A DNA stretch of 16,053 nt. Source: an uncultured Prevotellaceae bacterium (GTDB taxonomy: Bacteria > Bacteroidota > Bacteroidia > Bacteroidales > Bacteroidaceae). Below are positions 1 to 8,220 of this stretch, piece by piece. The stretch is taken from NCBI GenBank assembly GCA_937893145.1, contig CALBJW010000028.1, positions 1 to 16,053 on the forward strand, read 5' to 3'. The notes under the pieces are model-generated. The model ran no database searches and was not told the origin of the DNA. It worked only from the letters and a program-made list of their open reading frames with translations. Position numbers and translations under genes: made by a program. Position 1 is the first letter of the stretch, and every line of letters begins with the position of its first letter.

Positions 1-60
1 AAAACGTACAAATTGTGAACTTCACAACCTGTACGTTTTATTCACGATTTGTACGTTTTT
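1..60. repeat. Three-half-site palindromic repeat, copy 1
   Basis: A 39-bp near-palindrome (1-39, centre at 20) is built from two inverted half-sites of consensus TTCACAATTTGTACG. The second reads TTCACAACCTGTACG, giving two mismatched positions in the 15-bp arms. A third half-site, TTCACGATTTGTACG, follows at 41-55 as a direct repeat, 20 bp (about two helical turns) after the second. Positions 5-55 are the exact reverse complement of 10684-10734, and nearly so of 9653-9703. The other two copies lie upstream of small secreted-protein promoters; by orientation this copy would serve a leftward gene outside the window. The arrangement suggests a binding site for a dimeric regulator. A recombination site is an alternative. 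Confidence 0.75.
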
Positions 61-119
61 TGAAGCTAAAAAGCCTACTTATTATTTATTATTCAGTGAA
101 AAATGCACTGCACACAGCA

Positions 120-220
120 GGCAAGGAAAGATCAAGGGACAGGTCTATGAACCACCCGGTCAAATCAATCATTTTTCATTTGATTCATGAACCTGTCCCT
201 TGACCCACATGTCCCTTGCC
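120..220. repeat. Intergenic hairpin repeat downstream of hsdR
   Basis: The inverted arms 132-151 and 184-203 match at 18 of 20 positions (core CAAGGGACAGGT and ACCTGTCCCTTG). An outer pair GGCAAGG (120-126) and CCTTGCC (214-220) extends the stem, and CAAAT/ATTTG can pair in the loop. GTCCCTTG occurs twice on the right side. The element starts 10 bases after the hsdR stop codon, so it may end the hsd transcript or stabilise its 3' end. There is no clear U-run, so intrinsic termination is not certain. It resembles a dispersed REP-like hairpin. Confidence 0.55.
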
Positions 221-229
221 CCACATTGA

Positions 230-3200
230 TTATATGTTCAAATATTTCTTTAAGTATTCTTTCAACTTCTCCAGCACTCTATTCTTCGTTTCGGCACGCT
301 TACCGCCTCCACCGAAGAGAGGCATAGGAGGCAGAATCTTCGTTACCGCTGTACCGTTCTCATTCACAAAACCATCCTCAAACGCTCTGTTTATGAATTC
401 GCGGGTAGCATCAGCCTTCAGCCTCTCATCCTTTATGATAGCATCAAGCTCCTCTTTCTTCTGCTCCTCCACATATTCCTTCCAGTCGGCATATACATCA
501 CCATTGCCCTCTGGAGTCATGCGCTCTATGAAAGCCTCTATGAGTTCCTTCTTGTCACGCATATCTGGACTTGCAGCAATCTCCTTCTTTATCTTCACCA
601 CAATCTCCTTGTCCTTGCAGTTCGAGTCGTGATACTTCTGCACAAGCATCAGTATGTAGGTGATGTCAATCTGCACCTGCTTCACCAGTTCTATCTCAAA
701 CTCTATGTCATCATCGATGCTCACCTTGTCGGTTGGATTCTTTGGGTGGTATTCCTCGTAGAGGTCGTAGTACCAAGAGAGGTAGTCCTGCCTTTCGCCA
801 TCGCTTATCACTCGTACATCCATGAACTCATCCTCATCTTCAGGATTGAACTCATCAAACGAAGTGAGCAGATTGTACATCTTCAGGTATCTGCCGAATC
901 GCTTCACGAACTCCAGTTTCAGTTGGTCGCCCACGATGTGCGGAATGGCAACAGTAGGATAGTCCAGTTTCAGTTGTGCTGCCAACTCACGGAAACCCTC
1001 ATGGTGTCGCCCCTTGTCATCATCATACCCATAGTAGTAGTCGGCAAATGGGCGCATCAGTATGATGCCACCAGCATCCTTGTCACCAAAGAGTTGGAAA
1101 CACTCGTTGGTTTGCTCCTCCAGATTGCGGAAGCAGACAATGTTGCCACAGTCCTTCACAGCGTTGAGTATTCGGTTTGTACGGCTGTATGCCTGCAACA
1201 GACCATGCATCTTCAAGTTCTTATCCACCCAGAGCGTATTGAGAGTCTTGGCATCGAAACCAGTTAGGAACATACCCACCACTACGAGCAGGTCTATCTC
1301 CTTGTTCTTCATGCGCAGAGAGAGTTCCTTGTAGTAGTTTTGGAATTTATCTCCACTCGTGTCGAAGTTTGTGCCAAACATCTTGTTGTAGTCCATGATG
1401 GCACTTTCCAGAGCCTCCTTGCTCGTGCTGTCCATCTGGGTGATAGCCTCAGGGTCTTCTTCGATAGCCCCCATCGAGTCCTCCTCCTCATTCTGAGCAA
1501 AAGTGTATATCGTAGCCACCTTCAGTCCCAGCCCTTTCTCGGCTATCTGCCTTTTCAGCTCGTTATAGTATTTTATAGCCATCGGTACACTATCAACCGC
1601 CAGTATGGAGTTGAATCCCTTAGTCTGTACCTTCTGCTTCTTTTCTTCCGCATTCTTGCCCTTGCGCACCACCTCCGACACATTCAGCAGGCGCGACATG
1701 GCATAGCTCTCAGAGCGTTTGGTCTTCAAGTCGAAATGCTTCAGTATGTAAGCCACATTGATTTCTATGCGCTCACTGTTCATCAAGGCTTTCTTGTCCT
1801 GAATGCCCCACACATCCTCACTCAAGATGTCCTTCTTTGCCTTCATCGTACTGATATAGTCCACCTTGAACTTCAGCACATTCTTGTCGTTGATAGCATT
1901 CACGACCGTATATGTGTGGAGCGCACGAATAGGCTTGCCCTGAGCATCCCTCTCGCCACCGAACACCTGAGCCGTAGTGGTGAGGGCTCCCCCTCCGTAC
2001 TTGTTGGCATTCACAGCAAAGATAGGAGTGCCAGTAAAGCCGAATATCATGTACCTCTTGAACGCCTTCGTGATAAGCTGGTGCATCTCACCAAACTGGC
2101 TACGGTGGCATTCATCGAATATCATCACAATGTTCTTCTCCAGCACTCTTATCTCATCCTTCTTGCGCTTCACCAGTCCGCTCAGTTTCTGTATCGTAGT
2201 GATGATGATGCGTGCCTGCGGGTCGTTCAGTTGCTTGAGCAGCACATTGCTGTTTGAGTTGCTGTTGGCGCAGTCCTTCTCGAAGTTGTCATACTCCTTC
2301 ATGGTCTGGTAGTCGAGGTCCTGCCTGTCCACAACAAACAGCACCTTATCCACACCCTCAATCTGTGTGGCAAGCTGTGCAGTCTTGAACGAAGTGAGAG
2401 TCTTTCCCGAACCCGTAGTGTGCCAGATGTAGCCACCTGCACGAGTAGTGCCAAGCCATCTGTCAGTCGATTTGTGGTTGTAGAGAGCCGTTTGTATGCG
2501 TAGCAGAATCCTTTCCGTTGCTGCAATCTGATAAGGGCGCATCACAAGGAGGTTCTTATCTACCGTAAACACGCAGTACCTTGTGAGGACACTGAGCAGA
2601 GAGTGCTTCGAGAGGAAAGTCCTTGCAAAGTCATCCAAGTCCGTAATCAGATTGTTCTCTGCATCGCTCCAGTATGAAGTAAACTCAAACGAGTTCGATT
2701 CCACTTTCTTTCTTGCAGCCTTCATCTTGTCAGCCTCCTTCTCGTGAGCAAAGCGAGTGGTGTTGCTGTAATACTTTGTTTGTGTGCCGTTGCTTATCAC
2801 GAACACCTGCACATATTCAAACAGAGCCTTTCCCGCCCAGAACGATTCTCTCTGGTAGCGGTTTATCTGGTTGAAAGCCTCACGGATGCTACCGCCCCTT
2901 CGCTTCAATTCTATATGTACGAGAGGCAGTCCATTAACCAATATCGTTACATCATACCTATTCCTGTATCCTGCATAGCCATCCTCCCCTTTGGAGGAGT
3001 TAGAGGGGGCTTCATATTGATTGATGACTTGCAACTTATTATTGTGAATGTTCTGCTTGTCTATCAACTTAATGTTTTTCGTAGTGCCATCATCGAGCAG
3101 GAGATTGAGGATATGGCTCTGCTGTATGAGCGTAGTCTTATCCTCTATGCTCAGAGCCTCGTTTGCTATCTGTCCATCGAAGAGTCGTTTCCATTCTGCT

Positions 3201-3433
3201 TCGGAGAAAGCAAACTTGTTCAGCGCTTCCAACTGCACACGAAGGTTCTGTATCAGTTCCTTCTCATCCTTGATAGTCGGATAGTCATACCCCTGAGCGC
3301 ACAACTGCGCTATCAGGGCCTTCTCCAGTTGAGCCTCGCTTTGATAGGCAGAGTTGTCACGCTCCTCAGGAGTATATTTCGCTACTACTGTGGTGTGCTC
3401 TTGCTCGAGTATGATGTTGTATTGGTCTTGCAT
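230..3433 (-). CDS. hsdR: Type I restriction enzyme R subunit (HsdR)
   Basis: This is the motor and nuclease subunit of a type I restriction-modification complex. It translocates DNA using ATP and cuts DNA that lacks host methylation. The 1067 residues match the length of EcoR124I-like HsdR proteins. The N-terminal nuclease core shows D161, then E175-L-K177 in the context HIELKRRG, followed by a QINRY stretch, which is the PD-(D/E)XK fold of HSDR_N. The superfamily 2 helicase motifs follow: HTTGSGKT (338-345, Walker A), DECH (440-443, Walker B), GFTGTP (motif III) and QAYSRTNR (motif VI). The C-terminal third is charged and helical, as expected for the part that contacts HsdM. The ATG start lies 3 bases after the hsdS stop codon, making it the last gene of the operon. 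All key residues are present, so it looks functional. Confidence 0.96.
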   Translation of the reverse strand: MQDQYNIILEQEHTTVVAKYTPEERDNSAYQSEAQLEKALIAQLCAQGYDYPTIKDEKELIQNLRVQLEALNKFAFSEAEWKRLFDGQIANEALSIEDKTTLIQQSHILNLLLDDGTTKNIKLIDKQNIHNNKLQVINQYEAPSNSSKGEDGYAGYRNRYDVTILVNGLPLVHIELKRRGGSIREAFNQINRYQRESFWAGKALFEYVQVFVISNGTQTKYYSNTTRFAHEKEADKMKAARKKVESNSFEFTSYWSDAENNLITDLDDFARTFLSKHSLLSVLTRYCVFTVDKNLLVMRPYQIAATERILLRIQTALYNHKSTDRWLGTTRAGGYIWHTTGSGKTLTSFKTAQLATQIEGVDKVLFVVDRQDLDYQTMKEYDNFEKDCANSNSNSNVLLKQLNDPQARIIITTIQKLSGLVKRKKDEIRVLEKNIVMIFDECHRSQFGEMHQLITKAFKRYMIFGFTGTPIFAVNANKYGGGALTTTAQVFGGERDAQGKPIRALHTYTVVNAINDKNVLKFKVDYISTMKAKKDILSEDVWGIQDKKALMNSERIEINVAYILKHFDLKTKRSESYAMSRLLNVSEVVRKGKNAEEKKQKVQTKGFNSILAVDSVPMAIKYYNELKRQIAEKGLGLKVATIYTFAQNEEEDSMGAIEEDPEAITQMDSTSKEALESAIMDYNKMFGTNFDTSGDKFQNYYKELSLRMKNKEIDLLVVVGMFLTGFDAKTLNTLWVDKNLKMHGLLQAYSRTNRILNAVKDCGNIVCFRNLEEQTNECFQLFGDKDAGGIILMRPFADYYYGYDDDKGRHHEGFRELAAQLKLDYPTVAIPHIVGDQLKLEFVKRFGRYLKMYNLLTSFDEFNPEDEDEFMDVRVISDGERQDYLSWYYDLYEEYHPKNPTDKVSIDDDIEFEIELVKQVQIDITYILMLVQKYHDSNCKDKEIVVKIKKEIAASPDMRDKKELIEAFIERMTPEGNGDVYADWKEYVEEQKKEELDAIIKDERLKADATREFINRAFEDGFVNENGTAVTKILPPMPLFGGGGKRAETKNRVLEKLKEYLKKYLNI

Positions 3434-3436
3434 ACT

Positions 3437-4564
3437 TTAGAATGTTAATAACTTTTCTCTATAATATTCGTATTGTTTTTTGCGAAGCTCAATCTCGGTC
3501 TTGAGGTTGGAGATGAGGGATTCGAAGTGGTCGAGGGTTTGGGTGATTTGGGTTTGGCGTTCGAGAGGTGGTAGTGGTACTTGTACATGTGTTATTGCAG
3601 TAAAAGGTAAAGACCTTCTTCCTGTACCCTCAACACCTTCTCTATTCTTCAATAATTGTCTCATACCAGGATGTGATAATAAGTATTTTAACAAATATGA
3701 TGGTAAACACTTCTCACAATCAATACTGAATACCACATCAATAGGACTGACTATTACTGGACCCTTAACTTTCAAATAACTTATAGAACCAACATCAACT
3801 CTTGAAGGCGAATAAACAAACCAGTTTTCACGAACAATATAATATCCTTTTGTGTCACTACTTGTTACATGTGTTTTCTCCTTGAAAAATTCTTTTGTTG
3901 GAACTAATCCGTTTTGTGTGATGCTATATGCATCATTAGTAATATAATTCTTATTTTTCTCCTTTTGATGCGAAGCGAACTCGCCTAATTTTACAAGTTC
4001 ACAATCCTCTTTAGTGAAAATTTTTTCTCTATAATGCTCATATTGCTTTTGTCTCAACTTCAATTCATCTTCAAGGTTCTGCTGAAGGGCTGTGAAAGAA
4101 TCCAATATCTTCACTATCTCCTGTTGGATAGAAAGAGAGGGAAGGGGGATTTCAAAAGATTGTAGCATTGGTAGCGTTATATAAGGAATAGATCCTTTTT
4201 TGCTATTTGCCATTATATAATCTTTTAAGTATCCCTTAAAATAATGCAATGCAAAAAATATATTTACTTCAACGAAGTCTGATAAAACATAAGTTCTTTG
4301 ATAAGCATTGAATTTTCCTTTATAATAATTGATGTGACCGACTTGGCTACCATTACCAGTTACAATAATTGCTTCCGTATCAAAAGCATAATTATTTATA
4401 GTGGTTGGATTTGCATCGCAAGTGAAAAACGGATAGAGTCCATTTGGATCCATTGCGTTTGCATTTAATTTCCCTGTTTTAATAGAGTTGCAAACCTCAC
4501 CCAATCTAACCCTCCTTACTCCATCAGGGCACATCTCCTTTATCATTTCCTCAATCCTATTCAT
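3437..4564 (-). CDS. hsdS: Type I restriction-modification specificity subunit (HsdS)
   Basis: HsdS chooses the two-part DNA target for both methylation and cutting. The 375 residues follow the usual plan: target-recognition domain 1 (about 17-145), a central conserved helical spacer (about 146-185, with EDELKLRQKQYEHYREKIF), target-recognition domain 2 (about 188-335), and a C-terminal conserved helix (about 336-375, with LRKKQYEYYREKLLTF). The two helices are repeats of each other, also at the DNA level (3452-3511 versus 4021-4080). LPSLSIQQEI and LPPLERQTQI mark the domain ends. The ATG start overlaps the fic stop codon by 4 bases (ATGA), so the two are probably translationally coupled. 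The recognition domains look clearly more AT-rich than the rest of the operon, which fits domain exchange. The target sequence cannot be read from the protein. No second hsdS or recombinase is present here. Confidence 0.95.
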   Translation of the reverse strand: MNRIEEMIKEMCPDGVRRVRLGEVCNSIKTGKLNANAMDPNGLYPFFTCDANPTTINNYAFDTEAIIVTGNGSQVGHINYYKGKFNAYQRTYVLSDFVEVNIFFALHYFKGYLKDYIMANSKKGSIPYITLPMLQSFEIPLPSLSIQQEIVKILDSFTALQQNLEDELKLRQKQYEHYREKIFTKEDCELVKLGEFASHQKEKNKNYITNDAYSITQNGLVPTKEFFKEKTHVTSSDTKGYYIVRENWFVYSPSRVDVGSISYLKVKGPVIVSPIDVVFSIDCEKCLPSYLLKYLLSHPGMRQLLKNREGVEGTGRRSLPFTAITHVQVPLPPLERQTQITQTLDHFESLISNLKTEIELRKKQYEYYREKLLTF

Positions 4565-5619
4565 GCCTTATCCTCCTTTCCTTTTACAATCTCCCAATGT
4601 CCGCCCTTATCTGGACCGACACGGAGAATGATATTTGATTGCTGTAGCGACTTGAGGTGCTTGCTGACAGCACTGCGGTTGATACCGAGCGATGCTGCCA
4701 TCTGGGTAGATGTGATTTTGCCATCCTCCTGGATAAGGGCAATGATGGCATCACGAGTTTTCTGTCCACCTTTTCTGTCCACCCTTTCTATTTTCTGTCC
4801 ACCTTCGAGCATTGAACCGACAAATGCCATAATCTCTTCACGCAGATGCTGCTCCTGCATACGAGTCATTGCGGAGAGGAAGATGCTTATATCCTCTTTG
4901 TCGCGTGTATCAATCAACGCTTGAATGTATTCACCTTTCTCCTCTTTGGTCACTTTCATAGGAAGCACACCAAACTCCATCTGCAACAGGTTCATAAGCA
5001 AACGGGTGGCTCTGCCGTTCCCATCTGCCCAAGGGTGAATGGTAACCAACTCGTAATGTGCCCAGAAACTCATTTCGTATATGGACTGCACATTTGATGC
5101 GTCAATAGTGCTGCGTCGCTCGTTCAGTTCCTTGCAGAACTTCTCAAGATACATAGGCACTTTCAAGAAGTTCATATACGACCTGCCTCCGAAACCTGCA
5201 GTCACGTTCAGCAATCGTATGTCGCCTTTGGCAGCAGAAAATGAACCGTTGAGCGTGTTGTATTCGTTTCCTGTACGAGCCATCACCTTCGAAGAGAGAG
5301 TGCGAAGAAAATCTATCGTAATCGTAGGATGCTGCCTTATCTGCTCCATTCCCCATTCGTAGGCATTCTTGAGGTCCAGATTCATCATCTGCTCCTGAAG
5401 GCTACGCCCCTTTGCAGTAATACCTTCATCAAAGAGAAGCTGGTTCTCGAGTTCTGTCACGGTACTACCTTCGATGGCTGTGGAATGGGTGATGATGGAA
5501 TACAGGTAGAACTTGTCATAGTCTATCTGTGCATCAATACCCAACTCGCGATAAATCCTCACGAGTTCTGCAAGCGGCAATCCCTGCAGTTTTTCCATGC
5601 TTATATCCTTCCACTCCAT
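4561..5619 (-). CDS. fic: Fic family protein with C-terminal winged helix
   Basis: Fic enzymes usually transfer AMP from ATP to hydroxyl side chains of target proteins. The 352-residue product has the catalytic motif HPWADGNGRATR at 195-206, matching HPFx(D/E)GNGRxxR with W for F; H195, D199 and N201 are intact. An N-terminal STAIEG (46-51) matches the inhibitory motif (S/T)xxxE(G/N), which marks a class II Fic whose activity is held in check by E50. The last 65 or so residues (RDAIIALIQEDGKITSTQM, then NRSAVSKHLKSL) form a winged helix-turn-helix, so it may also bind DNA. A small GGQK repeat precedes it. It is cotranscribed between hsdM and hsdS: 3 bases separate it from hsdM and it overlaps hsdS by 4. 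A role in controlling or modifying the restriction complex is inferred from position only. Confidence 0.93.
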   Translation of the reverse strand: MEWKDISMEKLQGLPLAELVRIYRELGIDAQIDYDKFYLYSIITHSTAIEGSTVTELENQLLFDEGITAKGRSLQEQMMNLDLKNAYEWGMEQIRQHPTITIDFLRTLSSKVMARTGNEYNTLNGSFSAAKGDIRLLNVTAGFGGRSYMNFLKVPMYLEKFCKELNERRSTIDASNVQSIYEMSFWAHYELVTIHPWADGNGRATRLLMNLLQMEFGVLPMKVTKEEKGEYIQALIDTRDKEDISIFLSAMTRMQEQHLREEIMAFVGSMLEGGQKIERVDRKGGQKTRDAIIALIQEDGKITSTQMAASLGINRSAVSKHLKSLQQSNIILRVGPDKGGHWEIVKGKEDKA

Positions 5620-5622
5620 ACT

Positions 5623-7221
5623 CTATCCCTCCAATTCCTTTACGATAGCATCAATAGCATTGCGTAGTTCGATACCCGCAGCACAGAGTTTTGAAAGTTC
5701 GCTGTTCACATCTTCAATCACAATCTTCTCACGCTTATCCTCCTGCTCTACATACGAAGATACGGAGAGGTTGCAAGCATTAGCAAGCACTTCATCGTTG
5801 CTAACGAGCTTAGTGAAATACTGAATGTCCTTCCTATCCTTGTATGCATCAAATATCTTCTTCTGGTCTTCCTCGTAGAGCTTGTTCTTGTTGCCTACCT
5901 TATGGAACACCTCACTTGCATCAATGAAGAGGATATTGCTATCTGTCTTTGCACTCTTCTTCAACACAAGAATACAAGTGGCAATCGACACACCAAAGAA
6001 AAGGTTCTGAGGCAACTGAATAACTGTATCTACATAGTTGTTATCGATGAGGTATTTGCGAATCTTCTGCTCATCACCTCCACGATACAGCACACCAGGA
6101 AACTCAACAATGGCACATGTACCCGACTCGTTCAAGTGATGGAGCATGTGCATGGTGAAAGCCAAGTCTGCCTTGCTCTCTGGTGCAAGCACACCTGCAG
6201 GAGCATAACGCTCATCATTGATAAGGAGAGGATTGCTCTTTCCCGCCCAACTGATGGAGTAAGGCGGATTGCTCACGATGGCATCAAACTCCATTCCAAG
6301 ATGCTGAGGCGAGATGAGTGTATCGCCAAGCTCTATGTCGAAGTTCGCAAAGTTGATGTCATGAAGGAACATATTGATACGGCAGAGGTTGTATGTGGTA
6401 GGATTTATCTCCTGCCCAAAGTACTGAAGTCCCTTCTCATTGTCTGGGTCCACCACCTTCTTGAACTTGAGGAGCAACGAACCCGAACCACATGCAGGGT
6501 CATACACCATCTTGATGTTGTCGTTGTTGTGCGATGCAAGCGAAGCAAGCAACTCGCTTACCTCCTGTGGAGTGAAGAACTCGCCTCCACTCTTACCAGC
6601 ATTGGCAGCATACATCTGCATCAAGAACTCGTATGTATCACCGAAGGTATCAATCTCTCTGTCGTTGTAGTCGCCTCCGAGAGCCATATCACGCACACGG
6701 ATAAGCACCTTTGCAAGCAACTGGTTTCGCATAGCCACCGAACTGCCAAGCTGTGAATTGTCCACCACGAAGTCGCTAAACAAACCACGCATGGCATCCT
6801 CACTCGCTGTACCCTGAGCACTCGCCTCGATAGCACGAAATATCTTTGAGAGCGTTTCGTTCAGGTTCTCATCCTTCTCGCAGTTCTTTACAACATTACA
6901 GAACAACTGGCTTGGAAGGATGAAGTAGCCCTTCTCTGCCACAATCATATCACGAGCCTCTTCTGCCTCCTCATCATCCATCTTGGCATAGTCGAAAGCA
7001 TCCTCAGCAAGGAGTGTCGCTTGTGCTTCCACATCATCGCTCGACATACCTTCCATCTGCAGATGGTTGATGTAGCTGGTGATGTTCTCGCTGATGTAGC
7101 GGTAGAAGATTGCTCCAAGCACATAAGCCTTGAAGCTCCATCCATCTATTGCACCTCTGAGGTCGTTAGCAATACCCCAAATCGTTTTGTGCAATTCGTC
7201 TCGTTCTGTATTAGTAGCCAT
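5623..7221 (-). CDS. hsdM: Type I restriction-modification methylase subunit (HsdM)
   Basis: HsdM methylates adenine (N6) within the site chosen by HsdS, using S-adenosylmethionine, and so protects host DNA. The 532 residues begin with the helical HsdM N-terminal domain (LHKTIWGIANDLRGAIDGWS onward). The SAM-binding motif I DPACGSG is at 241-247, preceded by the typical GGEFFTPQEVSELLA. The catalytic motif IV NPPY is at 318-321. The length is normal for the family. It is the first gene of the operon. The ATG lies about 75 bases downstream of the likely transcription start from the promoter at 7303-7333, with no strong ribosome binding site, as is common in Bacteroidota. All catalytic motifs are intact. 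Confidence 0.97.
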   Translation of the reverse strand: MATNTERDELHKTIWGIANDLRGAIDGWSFKAYVLGAIFYRYISENITSYINHLQMEGMSSDDVEAQATLLAEDAFDYAKMDDEEAEEARDMIVAEKGYFILPSQLFCNVVKNCEKDENLNETLSKIFRAIEASAQGTASEDAMRGLFSDFVVDNSQLGSSVAMRNQLLAKVLIRVRDMALGGDYNDREIDTFGDTYEFLMQMYAANAGKSGGEFFTPQEVSELLASLASHNNDNIKMVYDPACGSGSLLLKFKKVVDPDNEKGLQYFGQEINPTTYNLCRINMFLHDINFANFDIELGDTLISPQHLGMEFDAIVSNPPYSISWAGKSNPLLINDERYAPAGVLAPESKADLAFTMHMLHHLNESGTCAIVEFPGVLYRGGDEQKIRKYLIDNNYVDTVIQLPQNLFFGVSIATCILVLKKSAKTDSNILFIDASEVFHKVGNKNKLYEEDQKKIFDAYKDRKDIQYFTKLVSNDEVLANACNLSVSSYVEQEDKREKIVIEDVNSELSKLCAAGIELRNAIDAIVKELEG

Positions 7222-7302
7222 ATATATGTATCATTCTTAGTTTCCATACCCTTAGACCAGCTTCCTGTCTTTGCGTATCTATAAGGTGTTAGTTTGTATC
7301 GG

Positions 7303-7333
7303 CAAAGTTAAGATAATTTTTTCAAACCATCAA
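7303..7333 (-). promoter_or_regulatory. Promoter of the hsd operon
   Basis: Read on the minus strand, this has the Bacteroidota -7 box TAACTTTG (7310-7303) with a -33 TTG (7333-7331), 20 bases apart. It would start transcription near 7296, leaving a leader of about 75 bases before hsdM. The spacing and box fit the known TTTG-N19-TAnnTTTG pattern. Confidence 0.7.
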
Positions 7334-7416
7334 TCATTTGCAGATATTTTTTTAAAAGTAAAATTAAAAGGAGAAAATATTACCTAATGGGATAAAAAAT
7401 GACACATAAGTAAATT

Positions 7417-7660
7417 GGGTAAGTTTTTGGGTAACTTTTTTTTGAAAAGTTACCCTACTTATTTTATTGTTTTTCAAGACAATAGAATCGTTTGGGTAAG
7501 AAAACTAACTTTTGAGTTATAATACCTTCTTATGCGTATGCGCATAAGAAGGTATAGAAGGTGAAAACTTAGTTTTCTTAACTTTTTTGTCTTATAGTGC
7601 TAAATTTCAGTCAGTTAAGTAGGGTAACTTTTCAAAAAAAAGTTACCCAAAAAGTTACCC
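7417..7660. repeat. 244-bp concentric palindrome with GGGTAACTTTT repeats
   Basis: Three pairs of inverted arms share one centre at 7538.5. The outer arms (7417-7461 and 7616-7660, 45 bp) differ at one base. The middle arms (7496-7513 and 7564-7581) match at 16 of 18. The inner arms (7522-7536 and 7541-7555) are a perfect 15 bp around the loop TATG. The two 34-base segments between outer and middle arms pair poorly. Each outer arm also contains its own hairpin, GGGTAACTTTT facing AAAAGTTACCC. The motif GGGTAACTTTT therefore occurs about six times in both orientations, like iterons. Function unknown; candidates are a palindromic mobile repeat, a multi-site protein-binding region, or a cruciform. 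Confidence 0.8.
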
Positions 7661-7716
7661 TCTGTCTTTTCCTTGTCCTGAATATGTTGACACTTCCATC
7701 CTATTGTATAGATAAA

Positions 7717-7774
7717 AACATACGGAAGAATGAGGTCATTCTTCCGCAAGAGTGAGGTCATTCTTCCGTATGTT
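7717..7774. repeat. Hairpin repeat with CGGAAGAATGA arms
   Basis: The perfect 17-bp arms AACATACGGAAGAATGA (7717-7733) and TCATTCTTCCGTATGTT (7758-7774) face each other. GAGGTCATTCTTCCG also occurs twice as a direct repeat, so a shorter alternative hairpin can form on the left. A diverged third piece (TTTTTGCGGAAGAG) follows at about 7784. It does not lie next to a gene end, so termination is unlikely to be its main role. It looks like a small dispersed palindromic repeat. Confidence 0.55.
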
Positions 7775-7808
7775 TGAGGCTATTTTTGCGGAAGAGTTTT
7801 CTTAATTA

Positions 7809-7901
7809 TCACGCAGAGCCGCTGAGGTCGCTGAGGGTTGCACTTGGTGGGAGATAACAAGGGCAATGTGCAACCTCAGCGTCCTCTGCGCCTCTGCGTG
7901 A
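7809..7901. repeat. CGCAGAG-type inverted repeat element
   Basis: The outer arms TCACGCAGAG (7809-7818) and CTCTGCGTGA (7892-7901) and the inner arms GCTGAGGGTTGCAC (7830-7843) and GTGCAACCTCAGC (7868-7880) form an interrupted hairpin. The CGCAGAG and GCTGAGG units resemble dispersed repeats that I recall from many Bacteroidota and other genomes. It carries no reading frame. Confidence 0.6.
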
Positions 7902-8002
7902 GAATAAAAATTTAATGAATAATTATACGGCTAATTAATGTCAATTATACGGTACGCTGTAGGCAAACAAAAACAACCTCATACTTTTGCTTATAATAGC
8001 AG

Positions 8003-8052
8003 TAATACTTTTGTTCCTAATAACACGATGCAGGACTCGATGAGAGTTCTGC
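8003..8052. repeat. 50-bp direct repeat, left copy, with terminator hairpin
   Basis: Identical over 50 bases to 9469-9518, so the DUF1016 gene lies between two direct copies 1466 bp apart. It contains a TACTTTTG (8006-8013) that matches a -7 box, and ends in a hairpin: GCAGGACTC, loop GATGA, GAGTTCTGC (one G-T pair), followed here by ATTTTTGTTTTT. A second TACTTTTG lies just upstream at 7982-7989. It could be the terminator of a former upstream gene, or a very short promoter-terminator unit. The first reading is favoured because similar hairpins end the small-protein units at 10067 and 11464. Confidence 0.7.
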
Positions 8053-8089
8053 ATTTTTGTTTTTGCTTACTAAAGTTTATTACTATTTC

Positions 8090-8120
8090 TTTGCATTCTC
8101 AAAATAAATCATTACTTTTG
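8090..8120 (+). promoter_or_regulatory. Promoter of the DUF1016 gene
   Basis: TTTG (8090-8093) is followed after exactly 19 bases by TACTTTTG (8113-8120), a full match to the Bacteroidota consensus. Transcription would start near 8127, giving a leader of about 95 bases to the ATG at 8221. Confidence 0.75.
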
Positions 8121-8220
8121 CAAAGAAATAACTAATATAATAACACACTTACGCACCGCTATTCACAACGTTAGCGAATGCCACAATGCAATAAGTCAGT
8201 TCAACAGACATAATCAATAT

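Larger units (their letters stand above)
7222..8220. other. Gene-free divergent region between hsdM and the DUF1016 gene
   Basis: This 1-kb stretch separates the leftward hsd operon from the rightward nuclease gene. It holds the hsd promoter, a 244-bp concentric palindrome, a 58-bp hairpin repeat, a 93-bp CGCAGAG-type inverted repeat, the left copy of the 50-bp direct repeat, and the promoter of the DUF1016 gene. AATTATACGG also occurs twice near 7920-7951. I found no convincing open reading frame. The density of hairpin elements suggests a junction where several small repeats have accumulated. Confidence 0.7.

Noticed and set aside
15..203. 62-codon frame at the left edge starting MNFTTC, also seen antisense at 9466-9693
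   Set aside because: The shared start is only the translated palindromic repeat, and the rest differs and covers a hairpin. No coding signal.
1340..2257. Long plus-strand reading frame (305 codons) inside hsdR
   Set aside because: It is antisense to the conserved helicase region of hsdR, has no recognisable domain, and is explained by the coding bias of the opposite strand.
3437..4564. Phase-variable shuffling of hsdS
   Set aside because: The only related DNA is the internal repeat of the two conserved helices. No silent hsdS fragment, inverted copy or recombinase gene is present in the window.
8003..8052. Short non-coding RNA made from TACTTTTG to the hairpin
   Set aside because: The product would be about 35-40 bases, and the right-hand copy lacks a -33 element. 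A terminator remnant is a simpler reading.
7938..8135. 65-codon frame upstream of the DUF1016 gene
   Set aside because: It overlaps the 50-bp repeat, a terminator hairpin and the consensus promoter, and has no protein-like features.
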